DNA from: Tellurirhabdus bombi
GTDB taxonomy: Bacteria > Bacteroidota > Bacteroidia > Cytophagales > Spirosomataceae
NCBI RefSeq assembly: GCF_021484805.1
Contig: NZ_CP090557.1
Span: 3,422,001 to 3,486,000, forward strand
Direction: 5' to 3'
DNA length: 64,000 nucleotides
Part shown: positions 8,681-16,690 of the stretch, piece by piece
How positions within the stretch are numbered: the stretch's first letter is position 1
Layout: every line of letters starts with the position of its first letter
Notes under the pieces: generated by a model
What the model saw: the letters and a program-made list of their open reading frames with translations, nothing else
What the model was told of the DNA's origin: nothing
The model's database searches: none
Made by a program: the position numbers and the translations under genes

Positions 8681-9925
8681 ATGGTAGAGCATCCTCAAGT
8701 TGAGCAATCCACCAGCCAGGCGCTTTTCAAACTGCCGGTCATGGTGGCCGCCCTGGGTTATCTGGTGGATATGTATGATCTTTTTCTGTTTAGTGTCGTT
8801 CGGGTGCCGAGCCTGAAAGCTCTGGGAGTACCTGCCGACCGGCTTCTGTCCGACGGAGTACTGCTGCTTAACATGCAGATGGCCGGATTGCTGTTGGGCG
8901 GTATTTTTTGGGGTGTACTGGGCGATAAACGCGGACGTCTCTCGGTGCTTTTTGGGTCCATCCTGATTTATTCGCTGGCTAATATTGGCAACGGTTTAGT
9001 GACCACGCTGGAGCAATATGCCGTGTTGCGTTTTATTGCCGGGGTTGGTCTGGCGGGCGAGCTGGGCGCGGGCATCACGCTGGTGACTGAGGTATTACCC
9101 AAGAAAATCAGAGGGTACGGGACTACGATTGTGGCCACAATGGGGGTTCTGGGCGCCATCATGGCCTACTTTGTCGCGGACCTTTTCGAGTGGCGAAACT
9201 CCTACTTCATTGGCGGCGGGTTAGGTCTGCTTTTGCTGGTGATGCGGATCAATGTATTCGAGTCCCGTATTTTTGAAGTCGTGAAGGAGCGGCAGGTCAA
9301 GCGCGGCGACCTGCGGATGCTATTTGGCAATAAAACACGCTTCCTGAAATACCTGCAATGCATTCTGGTCGGGCTGCCGATTTGGTTTGTCGTCGGAATT
9401 CTGATCACGTTCTCACCGGAATTTGGCCAGGCGATGGGGCTTTCGGAACCCGTGGTGGCGGGCAAGGCGGTGATGCTATCGTTTGCGGGTCAGGCCGTTG
9501 GCGATGTGGCCAGTGGGTTGCTGAGTCAGTATTTTCAAAGCCGGAAAAAAGCGATTCGGGGTTTCATTCTGCTGTCGTTCGTTTTTGTGACCGTCTATCT
9601 GCTGGTACCGCTGAAAGATATCGACACGTTTTATCTGGTCTGTATCTTTCTGGGATTCGCCAACGGTTACTGGGCCTTGTTCGTGACCATTGCCGCCGAA
9701 CTGTTCGGGACGAACCTGCGGGCCACGGTGGCGACTACCGTGCCGAATTTCGTCCGGGGTGCCGTCATTCCGCTGACTGCCCTGTTTTTGTGGGGAAAAA
9801 CGGAGTTCGGGGTGTTATACAGCGCCCTGGGCGTCGGTGTCCTCACAGTTGTCCTGGCCTTAATTGCCCTGGCCTTTCTGGAAGAAACCTTCCGCAAAGA
9901 CCTCAATTACGTCGAAATCGACTAA
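8681..9925 (+). CDS. MFS transporter
   Basis: Hydrophobic protein of 414 residues with about twelve predicted membrane segments. It carries the MFS loop 2-3 signature as GVLGDKRGRLSVLFGS and RFIAGVGLAGELGAGITLVTE in segments 4-5, resembling sugar-acid and sugar-phosphate permeases. It is the last gene of the uronide operon and the only evident importer in it. No SusC/SusD pair is adjacent, so outer-membrane passage must be provided elsewhere. The transported compound is probably the unsaturated or oxidised oligosaccharide acted on by the neighbours (inference). Confidence 0.88.
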   Translation: MVEHPQVEQSTSQALFKLPVMVAALGYLVDMYDLFLFSVVRVPSLKALGVPADRLLSDGVLLLNMQMAGLLLGGIFWGVLGDKRGRLSVLFGSILIYSLANIGNGLVTTLEQYAVLRFIAGVGLAGELGAGITLVTEVLPKKIRGYGTTIVATMGVLGAIMAYFVADLFEWRNSYFIGGGLGLLLLVMRINVFESRIFEVVKERQVKRGDLRMLFGNKTRFLKYLQCILVGLPIWFVVGILITFSPEFGQAMGLSEPVVAGKAVMLSFAGQAVGDVASGLLSQYFQSRKKAIRGFILLSFVFVTVYLLVPLKDIDTFYLVCIFLGFANGYWALFVTIAAELFGTNLRATVATTVPNFVRGAVIPLTALFLWGKTEFGVLYSALGVGVLTVVLALIALAFLEETFRKDLNYVEID

Positions 9926-10003
9926 GCTAATTCAGCCGGCGTTTGCCGCAGTTGGGCGGACGGAAGTTTCAACTCGGGCTGAACGCGTTTTTCGGACCAT
10001 TAG

Positions 10004-10066
10004 AAGCGTTTTATTTTGCGACCACAAGAGCTATCGGATGGGCACAGAATAAAACGCTTTTTTTTG
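10004..10066 (+). terminator. Intrinsic terminator of the uronide operon
   Basis: A perfect 12-base stem (10004-10015 with 10048-10059) is followed by an unbroken T tract to 10066. The loop of 32 bases is long for a classical terminator, but the position 80 bases after the MFS gene fits. Confidence 0.65.
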
Positions 10067-10184
10067 CGCTTGCCCCGACGGATTGACCGACCATGACCAT
10101 TGATAAATAAACTTTATACGCTTTTATCAAACGGCTCCAACCCTCGGCAACGTTTGGGTGTCTTACCGGTAAACGCAACGCGCT

Positions 10185-10730
10185 ATGAAGCAATTTATAT
10201 GGACACGAAGCTGGGTAGTTTTGCTCGGCCTTTTTGTGGGACTCGATGCCTGCACAACGCCCCAGGCGGAACCCGATCTGCCGGATAACTGGCCTACGTA
10301 CCGGCCCGTTTACGCGCCCTACTCGGATATTCGGAAAGTTGAAACCCTGGAGCCGCAGCCACTGAAACGGCCCGGTAAGATTTACATCAAAGACCGGTTT
10401 CTGTTTATCAACGAATTAGAACGGGGGATCCATGTGGTGGATAATACCGACCCGGCTCATCCCGCACCGATTGCCTTCATTTCCATTCCGGGAAATCACG
10501 ACATGGCCGCGAAAGGCAATACGCTCTATGCCGATAACGCGATTGATCTGGTGGCGTTGGATATTTCCAATCCGCACAGTGTTCGGCTGAGCAAACGGAT
10601 TGAAAACTCATTTACGGCTACCTATCATCCGGCGGAGCGCAACGTTAAATTCGAGTGCCCCGATCCAGAAAAAGGGTATGTGGTTCGCTGGGAACTGGCG
10701 ACGATTCAGAATGCTAAATGCTACCGTTAA
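10185..10730 (+). CDS. LVIVD-type repeat lipoprotein, short
   Basis: Exported lipoprotein of 181 residues. A hydrophobic signal ends in lipobox LDAC with Cys23. The rest holds short beta-propeller-like repeats of LVIVD type (GIHVVDNTDPAHPAPIAFI and LVALDISNPHSVRLSKRI). Two cysteines near the C terminus (FECP and AKCYR) could pair outside the cytoplasm. At 181 residues it carries only about two repeats, fewer than the downstream paralogue, so it may complete a propeller by association. Function is unknown. It is followed after 20 bases by a related gene. Confidence 0.75.
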   Translation: MKQFIWTRSWVVLLGLFVGLDACTTPQAEPDLPDNWPTYRPVYAPYSDIRKVETLEPQPLKRPGKIYIKDRFLFINELERGIHVVDNTDPAHPAPIAFISIPGNHDMAAKGNTLYADNAIDLVALDISNPHSVRLSKRIENSFTATYHPAERNVKFECPDPEKGYVVRWELATIQNAKCYR

Positions 10731-10750
10731 TCCTAAGCCCATTCCAGACC

Positions 10751-11500
10751 ATGAAAAAATACCTAGCCTACCTGATTGGGAGTGCGTTGCTGAGCAGTTG
10801 CTCGGCGGATTTCAGCAGCAAAGACTCCGTGTCGCCGGGCACCGGAACGGGCGGTTCAATGGCGCGCTTCACCGTGGCGGGCAATACGCTGTATACGGTG
10901 GGACACAGTAGCTTACAGGCGTACGATATTTCCCAAACCAGCAATCCGAAAGCGGGTTCAAAAATTTCGCTGGGCTTTGGGGTAGAAACCATTTTCCCAT
11001 ATCAGCAAAACCTGTTTATCGGCACCCAGACCGGGATGTATATTTTCGACATTACCCAACCTCAATCCCCGCAACAGCTGTCCTTCTACGACCATTTTCA
11101 GAGCTGTGATCCGGTAGTGGCCCAGGGAAAATATGCCTATATAACGCTCCGCAGCGGAACAACCTGCCGCAACAACAACCTGAATACGCTCGACGTTGTG
11201 GACATCAGCAACCTCACCAAGCCCAAGCTGGTGAAAAGCTATCCGATGAAAAACCCCCACGGACTAGGCATCGACGGCAATTTGCTGTTTGTCTGCGAAG
11301 GCGATCATGGGCTGCGGATACTCGATGTTACTGATCCGACCGCCATTCAGGAAGTTCAGTTTATTACGGATATTCAAACGTATGACGTTATTCCCAGCAG
11401 TAAAGTCCTGATTGTGACGGGTAAAAGCGGCATTTTTCAATATAGCTACGCCAATCCGCTGAAGCTGGAATTGCTGAGTTCCATGCCCATTGTTCAGTAA
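10751..11500 (+). CDS. LVIVD repeat lipoprotein
   Basis: Lipoprotein of 249 residues with signal MKKYLAYLIG and lipobox LSSC. It consists of successive LVIVD-type propeller blades, each with a pattern like LQAYDISQTSNPK, MYIFDITQPQSPQ, LDVVDISNLTKPK and LRILDVTDPTAIQ. Two cysteines flank an insert (FQSCD and TTCRN). The ATG at 10751 was preferred over an earlier frame start inside the previous gene because the signal peptide begins there. It is probably a surface or periplasmic adhesion or scaffold protein acting with the upstream paralogue. The true role is not known. Confidence 0.8.
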   Translation: MKKYLAYLIGSALLSSCSADFSSKDSVSPGTGTGGSMARFTVAGNTLYTVGHSSLQAYDISQTSNPKAGSKISLGFGVETIFPYQQNLFIGTQTGMYIFDITQPQSPQQLSFYDHFQSCDPVVAQGKYAYITLRSGTTCRNNNLNTLDVVDISNLTKPKLVKSYPMKNPHGLGIDGNLLFVCEGDHGLRILDVTDPTAIQEVQFITDIQTYDVIPSSKVLIVTGKSGIFQYSYANPLKLELLSSMPIVQ

Positions 11501-11548
11501 TTCCAGCAAATCTGTCAAAAGACCCGTTTACGCGCTATTCTCCACTTC

Positions 11549-12262
11549 ATGATTCGTCTAGTACTATCGATTGCCCTTTTTCTTTTTTCATTTTCGACCG
11601 CCTTTGCGCAGGATACGCTGGCCCACGATGCCTACGCCAAAGCGTCCCGGGTGGTGCTGAAATTCTCGCCGATGGGCCTGCTGAACTTTGACCCAACCGT
11701 GCAGTTCGGGGCGGAGGTTCGGCTCGCCCGGGCTTTTTCCTGGCAGGCCGAGGCGGGGTACGGACGCTTTCTGCAATCGCGTCCGGGCTTGCAGACGTGG
11801 CGGACGCGTAGCGAATTGCGCTGGTATCTTGCTTCGCGGAAGCGGCCCCGGTCGGAGCGATACCCGGCTTTCCCGCTGGGCAGGTATTTTGCCGTGGAGG
11901 GTTTTTACAAACAAATGAAACTGAACGAATACACCAGTGCGGGACGAGGATGTGAAGGTGGTACCTGTGGTTATTGGGAGCAGGTATATGCTCCCAAACA
12001 ACGGCACGTTGCGGCGGGCTATGTCAAATTGGGGTGGCAGTTGCCGTTGCGTAACGAACCGTTGAGCCCGTTTGTGATCGATTTTTATTTTGGACTGGGG
12101 CTACGGCATATCTGGGTTGAACGGCCCGTCTTCGAGGGGGAATTTTTTGGCTGGAACCGGGGCGATATTTTGACTTTTGATCGTTTCCGGAGTACAGGAT
12201 CCAGTACGTATCCTGATCTGGTTGTTGGTTTTAAAGTAGGCTATGTACTGCGGAAAAAATAG
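11549..12262 (+). CDS. Small outer-membrane beta-barrel protein, unknown function
   Basis: Protein of 237 residues with a clear signal peptide cleaved after AFAQ. It has alternating aromatic/polar strands (FSWQAEAGYGRF, YVKLGWQLPL, FYFGLGLRHIWVE) and a terminal strand ending VGFKVGYVLRKK, as in small outer-membrane barrels. A cysteine pair lies in GCEGGTCGYW. It follows the two LVIVD lipoproteins by 48 bases in the same direction and may be co-transcribed, in which case the lipoproteins could be its partners. No specific family was recognised. Confidence 0.7.
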   Translation: MIRLVLSIALFLFSFSTAFAQDTLAHDAYAKASRVVLKFSPMGLLNFDPTVQFGAEVRLARAFSWQAEAGYGRFLQSRPGLQTWRTRSELRWYLASRKRPRSERYPAFPLGRYFAVEGFYKQMKLNEYTSAGRGCEGGTCGYWEQVYAPKQRHVAAGYVKLGWQLPLRNEPLSPFVIDFYFGLGLRHIWVERPVFEGEFFGWNRGDILTFDRFRSTGSSTYPDLVVGFKVGYVLRKK

Positions 12263-12382
12263 TGAAATACGTACTTCCGGGTTTGATTTTAAGGACCGGT
12301 AGCCAAAAAAACACGGTAGCTTCGCACCAATTCCGCTTTCGTGCGTTTATTTGTTACAGGAAATGATTTCAATGTAACAAAC

Positions 12383-13792
12383 ATGACCCAATCGCTGAAA
12401 GATTTAACACCACGACAGATTGTTGCTGAACTGGATTTATACATTATCGGACAACACGAAGCAAAACGAAACGTAGCCATTGCCCTTCGGAATCGCTGGC
12501 GGCGCATGAACAGCGCCCCGGAAATGCAGCGTGAAATTGTTCCCAATAATATTTTGATGATTGGTGCGACGGGGGTTGGAAAGACAGAAATTGCCCGGCG
12601 GCTGGCCAAAATAGCCGATGCGCCATTTATTAAAGTAGAGGCATCTAAATTTACCGAAGTAGGGTATGTGGGGCGGGACGTAGAGAGCATGGTGCGCGAT
12701 CTGGTCGAACAATCGGTCAACATGGTGAAGGCCGCCAAGAAAGAAGAAGTGAAAGTGCGGGCCCAGCAACTGGTAGAAGACAATATTCTTGATATTCTGA
12801 TTCCTCCCGTCAAGCAGGCGAGCGGACCGGGCTTTGTGATGGACGACCGCCACAAAGCGGTCAACACGGATGTGCCCGATTCGGACGCAGAACTGAACGA
12901 ACGGACACGGGAGCGTTTCCGCGAGAAAATCCGTTCGGGTGAGATGGACGACCGGAAAATTGAAATTGAGGTACAGCAGGCCCAAACGCCCAATATCGGC
13001 ATGATTGGCGGCTCCGTCGATGATCTGTCCATGATGAATATTCAGGAAATGATCGGCGGGATGATGCCCCGACGTGGACGCAAACGCAAAGTGACCATCG
13101 GAGAAGCCAAGAAAATTATGCTGGAAGAAGAGGCGGCCAAACTGATTGACATGGATGAGGTAAAGGAAGAGGCGATCCGAAAGGCCGAAAATACCGGCAT
13201 CATCTTCATTGACGAGATTGACAAAATTGCTTCCGGTCGCAGCGGCGGATCGGGCGGCGGGCCCGACGTGAGTCGCGAAGGGGTGCAGCGCGATCTGCTG
13301 CCGATTGTGGAGGGCAGCGCCATCAATACCAAATACGGCGTCATCAACACCGACCACATTCTGTTCGTTTCGGCGGGTGCTTTCCACGTTTCCAAACCCA
13401 GCGACCTGATTCCCGAGCTACAGGGCCGTTTCCCCATTCGGGTAGAGCTACAAAGCCTGTCGGAAGAGGATTTTTACCAGATTCTGAAAACGCCCAAAAA
13501 CGCGCTCACGAAGCAGTATGAGGCCATGATGGAAGCCGAAAAGGTAGAGCTGACGTTTGAAGACAGTGCCCTGCGCGAAATTGCCCGGATTGCGTTTCAG
13601 GTTAATTCCGAAGTGGAAAACATCGGTGCCCGGCGTTTGCAGACGGTGGTGAGCCACTTACTCAACGACTTCATGTTCGATATTCCCGATGTAATCGGCG
13701 CTGATTCGCAGGTGATTATCACCCAGGAGATGGTGCAGGAGAAACTGAACGGCCTGGTACAAAACCGGGATTTGAGCCAGTTTATTTTGTAA
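12383..13792 (+). CDS. hslU: HslU, ATPase subunit of HslUV protease
   Basis: AAA+ unfoldase of 469 residues that feeds substrates to the HslV peptidase. The N terminus carries the family motif LTPRQIVAELDLYIIGQ, Walker A GATGVGKT at 61-68, the VGYVGRDVESMVRDL segment, a charged intermediate domain (about 110-240), Walker B IIFIDEID near residue 275 and the sensor region GRFPIRVEL. The C terminus LSQFIL matches the HslV-docking tail. The ATG at 12383 was chosen over a GTG at 12341 because family members start near MTQSL. No hslV is adjacent here, although it commonly precedes hslU in proteobacteria. Confidence 0.97.
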   Translation: MTQSLKDLTPRQIVAELDLYIIGQHEAKRNVAIALRNRWRRMNSAPEMQREIVPNNILMIGATGVGKTEIARRLAKIADAPFIKVEASKFTEVGYVGRDVESMVRDLVEQSVNMVKAAKKEEVKVRAQQLVEDNILDILIPPVKQASGPGFVMDDRHKAVNTDVPDSDAELNERTRERFREKIRSGEMDDRKIEIEVQQAQTPNIGMIGGSVDDLSMMNIQEMIGGMMPRRGRKRKVTIGEAKKIMLEEEAAKLIDMDEVKEEAIRKAENTGIIFIDEIDKIASGRSGGSGGGPDVSREGVQRDLLPIVEGSAINTKYGVINTDHILFVSAGAFHVSKPSDLIPELQGRFPIRVELQSLSEEDFYQILKTPKNALTKQYEAMMEAEKVELTFEDSALREIARIAFQVNSEVENIGARRLQTVVSHLLNDFMFDIPDVIGADSQVIITQEMVQEKLNGLVQNRDLSQFIL

Positions 13793-13809
13793 TTGGCCAA
13801 AAGAGGATA

Positions 13810-13855
13810 AAAATCCACGTGAACAGGCCAAGTTCGGTTTGTTCACGTGGATTTT
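13810..13855. terminator. Bidirectional terminator hslU / lipoprotein gene
   Basis: A perfect 15-base stem (13810-13824 with 13841-13855) has a 16-base loop and A/T-rich ends on both sides. It lies between the converging hslU and the lipoprotein gene ending at 13877. Confidence 0.75.
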
Positions 13856-13876
13856 CCATGAAAGGCAAATCTTAGT

Positions 13877-14734
13877 TCATTGTCTTTCTAGATACTCGTA
13901 TTCCCAGTGGTATCTGGTGGAGCTTAATTCGTCGTCGATTTTCAGGGATAATTCCAGCGTTTTAGGCCTCTTTTTTTCGTCAAAAATGTACGCGTAAAAA
14001 TAGCCGTATGAGCGATGGGTAAACCTGGGTTGAAAAACGGTTACGTGAGCCGCTTTAAGTAAGTTTTTATTCGTTTTACCGTACAAGGTATGGGCGTGTT
14101 TGCCAAATGTGGTAAAATAGGAAGAGAAGCTTTCTGCCCCGAAAAAATCGTACTCTTCATAGGGCAGGTTGGGATTATAGTTCGATTTATCGTATTCGTA
14201 ATTGATTTGGGCGCTATCAGCTACGGTTTTATAATCCGGCAAAAATTTTACCAGGGTTGAAACCCGGTTCCCATCTGCATACGTATGGTAAAAGGTAAGC
14301 CAGGCGGCTGATTCACGGTGACTTGCGTAATGATACGACTCTTCTTTAACCAAGTATCCTTCTTCATTGTATTCGTAGGTTCCGATAGGGTAATAGCTAG
14401 GCCGGCTGCCGTTATGCCTGCTCCTCGAAACGTAACCCTTTTTGTTCAAAAACAAGGTATCAAGGTAGTAAGAGGTAAATAAAACAGTTTGATCTCTATA
14501 CGAGTAAGTTTGGTAAGATAAGGGAGCCTGACAATGAGTGGTTTGGGTTACTTTATAGTCCTGATCATAGTCAAAGCTTACGCAGCCAAGTTCTTTTTTA
14601 TCTATTTTCTTTACGAGTGAATTTTGAACGATGGCTATTTCTGTGGGCGATAGCGGATCAGTAACACCCTGTTTGCAGCCAAAGATGCTGTTGAAACAGG
14701 CGGCCATAGCAAACAACAAAAACTTCCTTTTCAT
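13877..14734 (-). CDS. Putative lipoprotein, unknown function
   Basis: Protein of 285 residues with a lipoprotein signal (MKRKFLLFAMAACFNS then lipobox IFGC). The mature part is rich in Tyr, Ser and charged residues and has short repeated strand-like patterns with YEY or YNE (GTYEYNEEGYLVKEE, INYEYDKSNYN, YHWEYEYLE). These resemble the YD/RHS-like beta repeats seen in Bacteroidota DUF4595-type surface proteins, but I cannot place it in a family. It lies 40 bases after the 38-residue lipoprotein gene on the same strand. Codon usage is more AT-rich than the upstream DUF5723 gene. Confidence 0.7.
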   Translation of the reverse strand: MKRKFLLFAMAACFNSIFGCKQGVTDPLSPTEIAIVQNSLVKKIDKKELGCVSFDYDQDYKVTQTTHCQAPLSYQTYSYRDQTVLFTSYYLDTLFLNKKGYVSRSRHNGSRPSYYPIGTYEYNEEGYLVKEESYHYASHRESAAWLTFYHTYADGNRVSTLVKFLPDYKTVADSAQINYEYDKSNYNPNLPYEEYDFFGAESFSSYFTTFGKHAHTLYGKTNKNLLKAAHVTVFQPRFTHRSYGYFYAYIFDEKKRPKTLELSLKIDDELSSTRYHWEYEYLERQ

Positions 14735-14774
14735 AAGTTACTAGCAAGGCAAGTCCGCTTGTCAAATAATCTTT

Positions 14775-14891
14775 TTATTCCGGCTGGCTGGCAGTGGCCG
14801 AAACTGAGTTCATGTTCCGTGGGCTGGAGGTCATTTTTCGGGAGCAGGAAGCAAAACCAAGCAGCAGCAGGGCATAAATCAGGTATTTCAT
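14775..14891 (-). CDS. Small lipoprotein (38 residues)
   Basis: A short gene with an ATG at 14891 and a TAA at 14775-14777. The product has a complete lipoprotein signal: MKYL, a hydrophobic core LIYALLLLGFA, and lipobox FASC with Cys16. A 22-residue Ser/Thr/Asn-rich mature tail follows (SRKMTSSPRNMNS and onward). It starts eight bases after the stop of the DUF5723 gene, so the two are almost certainly co-transcribed. The intact lipobox and tight spacing are the evidence that it is real. Its function is unknown, but an accessory lipoprotein of the DUF5723 barrel is plausible. Confidence 0.65.
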   Translation of the reverse strand: MKYLIYALLLLGFASCSRKMTSSPRNMNSVSATASQPE

Positions 14892-14899
14892 AACGACAG

Positions 14900-16453
14900 T
14901 TAGTTTTTTCGTCTAAAGATATTCCAAAAACTTTTCTTTCCATTGGGATCCCAGCACGGATTGGGGTCGCCGGGTGCTTTTCGGTAAAGCGGAATTCCCG
15001 CCCCGGCATACACGCTGACCCCGCGTGGGTTGCCCAGATTGATCAGACCACCCAGATGGTCGGTGCCGACAAAAACAGGGCCCAGGCGAGCGGCCAGACC
15101 CACCGTCAGCATCGAATAATTGGATTGCAGCAGCACGGGCATCGACACTTCCAGCCAGCGGCTTTCCCAGCGGGGCACCACGCCAACCATAGAAGGCGTT
15201 TGCATGGCCTTCGACCGAACGCCAGCCAGGCTGTGCGTCCACAAACCACTGACGTAAAGCCGGTTGGTTGCCTGGTAGTCGATGCTCAGGTTTAAGGCCG
15301 TTGGCAAACCCGCCCGATAATTTGTTCCGCGTGCGGATTCCGGTACGCCCGTAAAATTAACCAGTCGCTCGCCGGCTTCGTCGCTGCTCTTGATGTTATT
15401 GAAGTAACCCTGCGTGAGCCGCCGGTTGCGTACATCGACCTCATACTGGTTGACATAAGCGGGATTTTTGTAGCGGATAGCTCCAAAATCCAGCAGTGCG
15501 GCTGAAATGCGGTATTTGTATTTGTTCACGGAACCGTCGCTGTGGTTGCCGGTCCGATCCCGGTAGCGGTACCGGCGGGCGTTGGGGCGGTACTCATAAA
15601 CAATTCCCAGATCAAGGCCCCAGCCGCCACCAGCCGATTGGTTGCCCAGCAGCCAGCCGGGGCTAGGGCTGGCGTTTTCGAAGGCTTCCTGCGAGGTGTA
15701 GCCCACCGCTCCCCGGATGGTCGGAAAATCCAGGGCCGTAAAGCCGCGTCGTTGCGGGTCGCGAATAAGAGTATGGGTTGCTTCGTCGACGTGGATATGG
15801 GCGTTGTAGAGACCAACGACGCGTTTTAGCGTAACCCCCGCTTTCCAGAAATCTTCGCCGTTATCGACCAGGACTTTTCCGAGTGTGGCCGCTAATTCGG
15901 CATAGGCGTTGCCGTTGACGTATCCCTGCTGGCTGGTGCTGCCCTGGTTGAGCAGCTGCGCCACTTGAGGCGAATAATGCAGCACGCGGGCAAACTCTTC
16001 GGATGTTTTCCGAAACGAAACCCCGCTCCGCACGCGCGTTGTGAGGCCAAGCCCCCATTCTTCATTGAGGTTAATCAGCAGGGAAGGGCCACGCAGGTCC
16101 GCCCCGGTGGTGAGCTGTTTGAGCCGTCCGTTCAGGCGTTCCTGCAGGTAACTCTTGCTCCACCGCACCTGGCCCCGCTCATTGCGGTATTGATTGGGAA
16201 TCGTGTTGGTAGCAAAAGACAGAAAAGAAAAGGGCGCGTTCCAACTCAGAAAGCTATTGTTGAGGTAGGCATCGACCGTAGCCAGATTGACGTAGACCTT
16301 AAACCGGGAGTCGGCAGCCTGGGCTGGATTCTGGTAAAGCGCATTGGTCCCGGCGTAGTTGCTCGAACTGATTCCAGATAGGTATTGGCCAGACACCGTT
16401 TGCGCTGCCACAAGCCATACAACCAACAGCATCAGCCAAGCCTTCAAAATCAT
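14900..16453 (-). CDS. DUF5723-type outer-membrane protein
   Basis: Protein of 517 residues with a signal peptide ending in TVSGQ. The early motif SNYAGTNALYQNPAQAAD and the following long series of amphipathic strands match the DUF5723 family of Bacteroidota outer-membrane proteins, which resemble PorV/FadL-like barrels. The ATG at 16453 was chosen over an upstream in-frame start because the signal peptide begins there and a promoter lies at 16481-16510. It heads a minus-strand unit with a 38-residue lipoprotein and perhaps the larger lipoprotein. Biochemical role is unknown. Confidence 0.75.
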   Translation of the reverse strand: MILKAWLMLLVVWLVAAQTVSGQYLSGISSSNYAGTNALYQNPAQAADSRFKVYVNLATVDAYLNNSFLSWNAPFSFLSFATNTIPNQYRNERGQVRWSKSYLQERLNGRLKQLTTGADLRGPSLLINLNEEWGLGLTTRVRSGVSFRKTSEEFARVLHYSPQVAQLLNQGSTSQQGYVNGNAYAELAATLGKVLVDNGEDFWKAGVTLKRVVGLYNAHIHVDEATHTLIRDPQRRGFTALDFPTIRGAVGYTSQEAFENASPSPGWLLGNQSAGGGWGLDLGIVYEYRPNARRYRYRDRTGNHSDGSVNKYKYRISAALLDFGAIRYKNPAYVNQYEVDVRNRRLTQGYFNNIKSSDEAGERLVNFTGVPESARGTNYRAGLPTALNLSIDYQATNRLYVSGLWTHSLAGVRSKAMQTPSMVGVVPRWESRWLEVSMPVLLQSNYSMLTVGLAARLGPVFVGTDHLGGLINLGNPRGVSVYAGAGIPLYRKAPGDPNPCWDPNGKKSFWNIFRRKN

Positions 16454-16480
16454 GGGTTTAGAGATCAGGGGTAGGAGCGA

Positions 16481-16510
16481 CAAAGATAGCCGAAGAAAGG
16501 GCAAAGCAAA
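16481..16510 (-). promoter_or_regulatory. Bacteroidota-type promoter of the DUF5723 gene
   Basis: On the minus strand a TTTG at 16510-16507 is followed after 18 bases by TATCTTTG at 16488-16481, matching -33 and -7 elements. The gene's ATG is 28 bases beyond. Confidence 0.55.
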
Positions 16511-16690
16511 GAATCCGCAGAACAACTCTATCCAGTGGGTGAAAATCGAGTGGAATAGTAAGCTTTCGATATATTCTATGAACAATACAGGAATATAGAG
16601 GGATTATAGCTGATATTTGTGCTATTTGCCATATCTTATTTTGGTAAAGAACTTTATTGGCGTATAATTTTTGCTAAATCATTACCCGCG

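Noticed and set aside
12437-13387. 316-codon minus-strand frame inside hslU
   Set aside because: Antisense to a firmly identified gene. The product is rich in His, Asn and Phe with no recognisable family.
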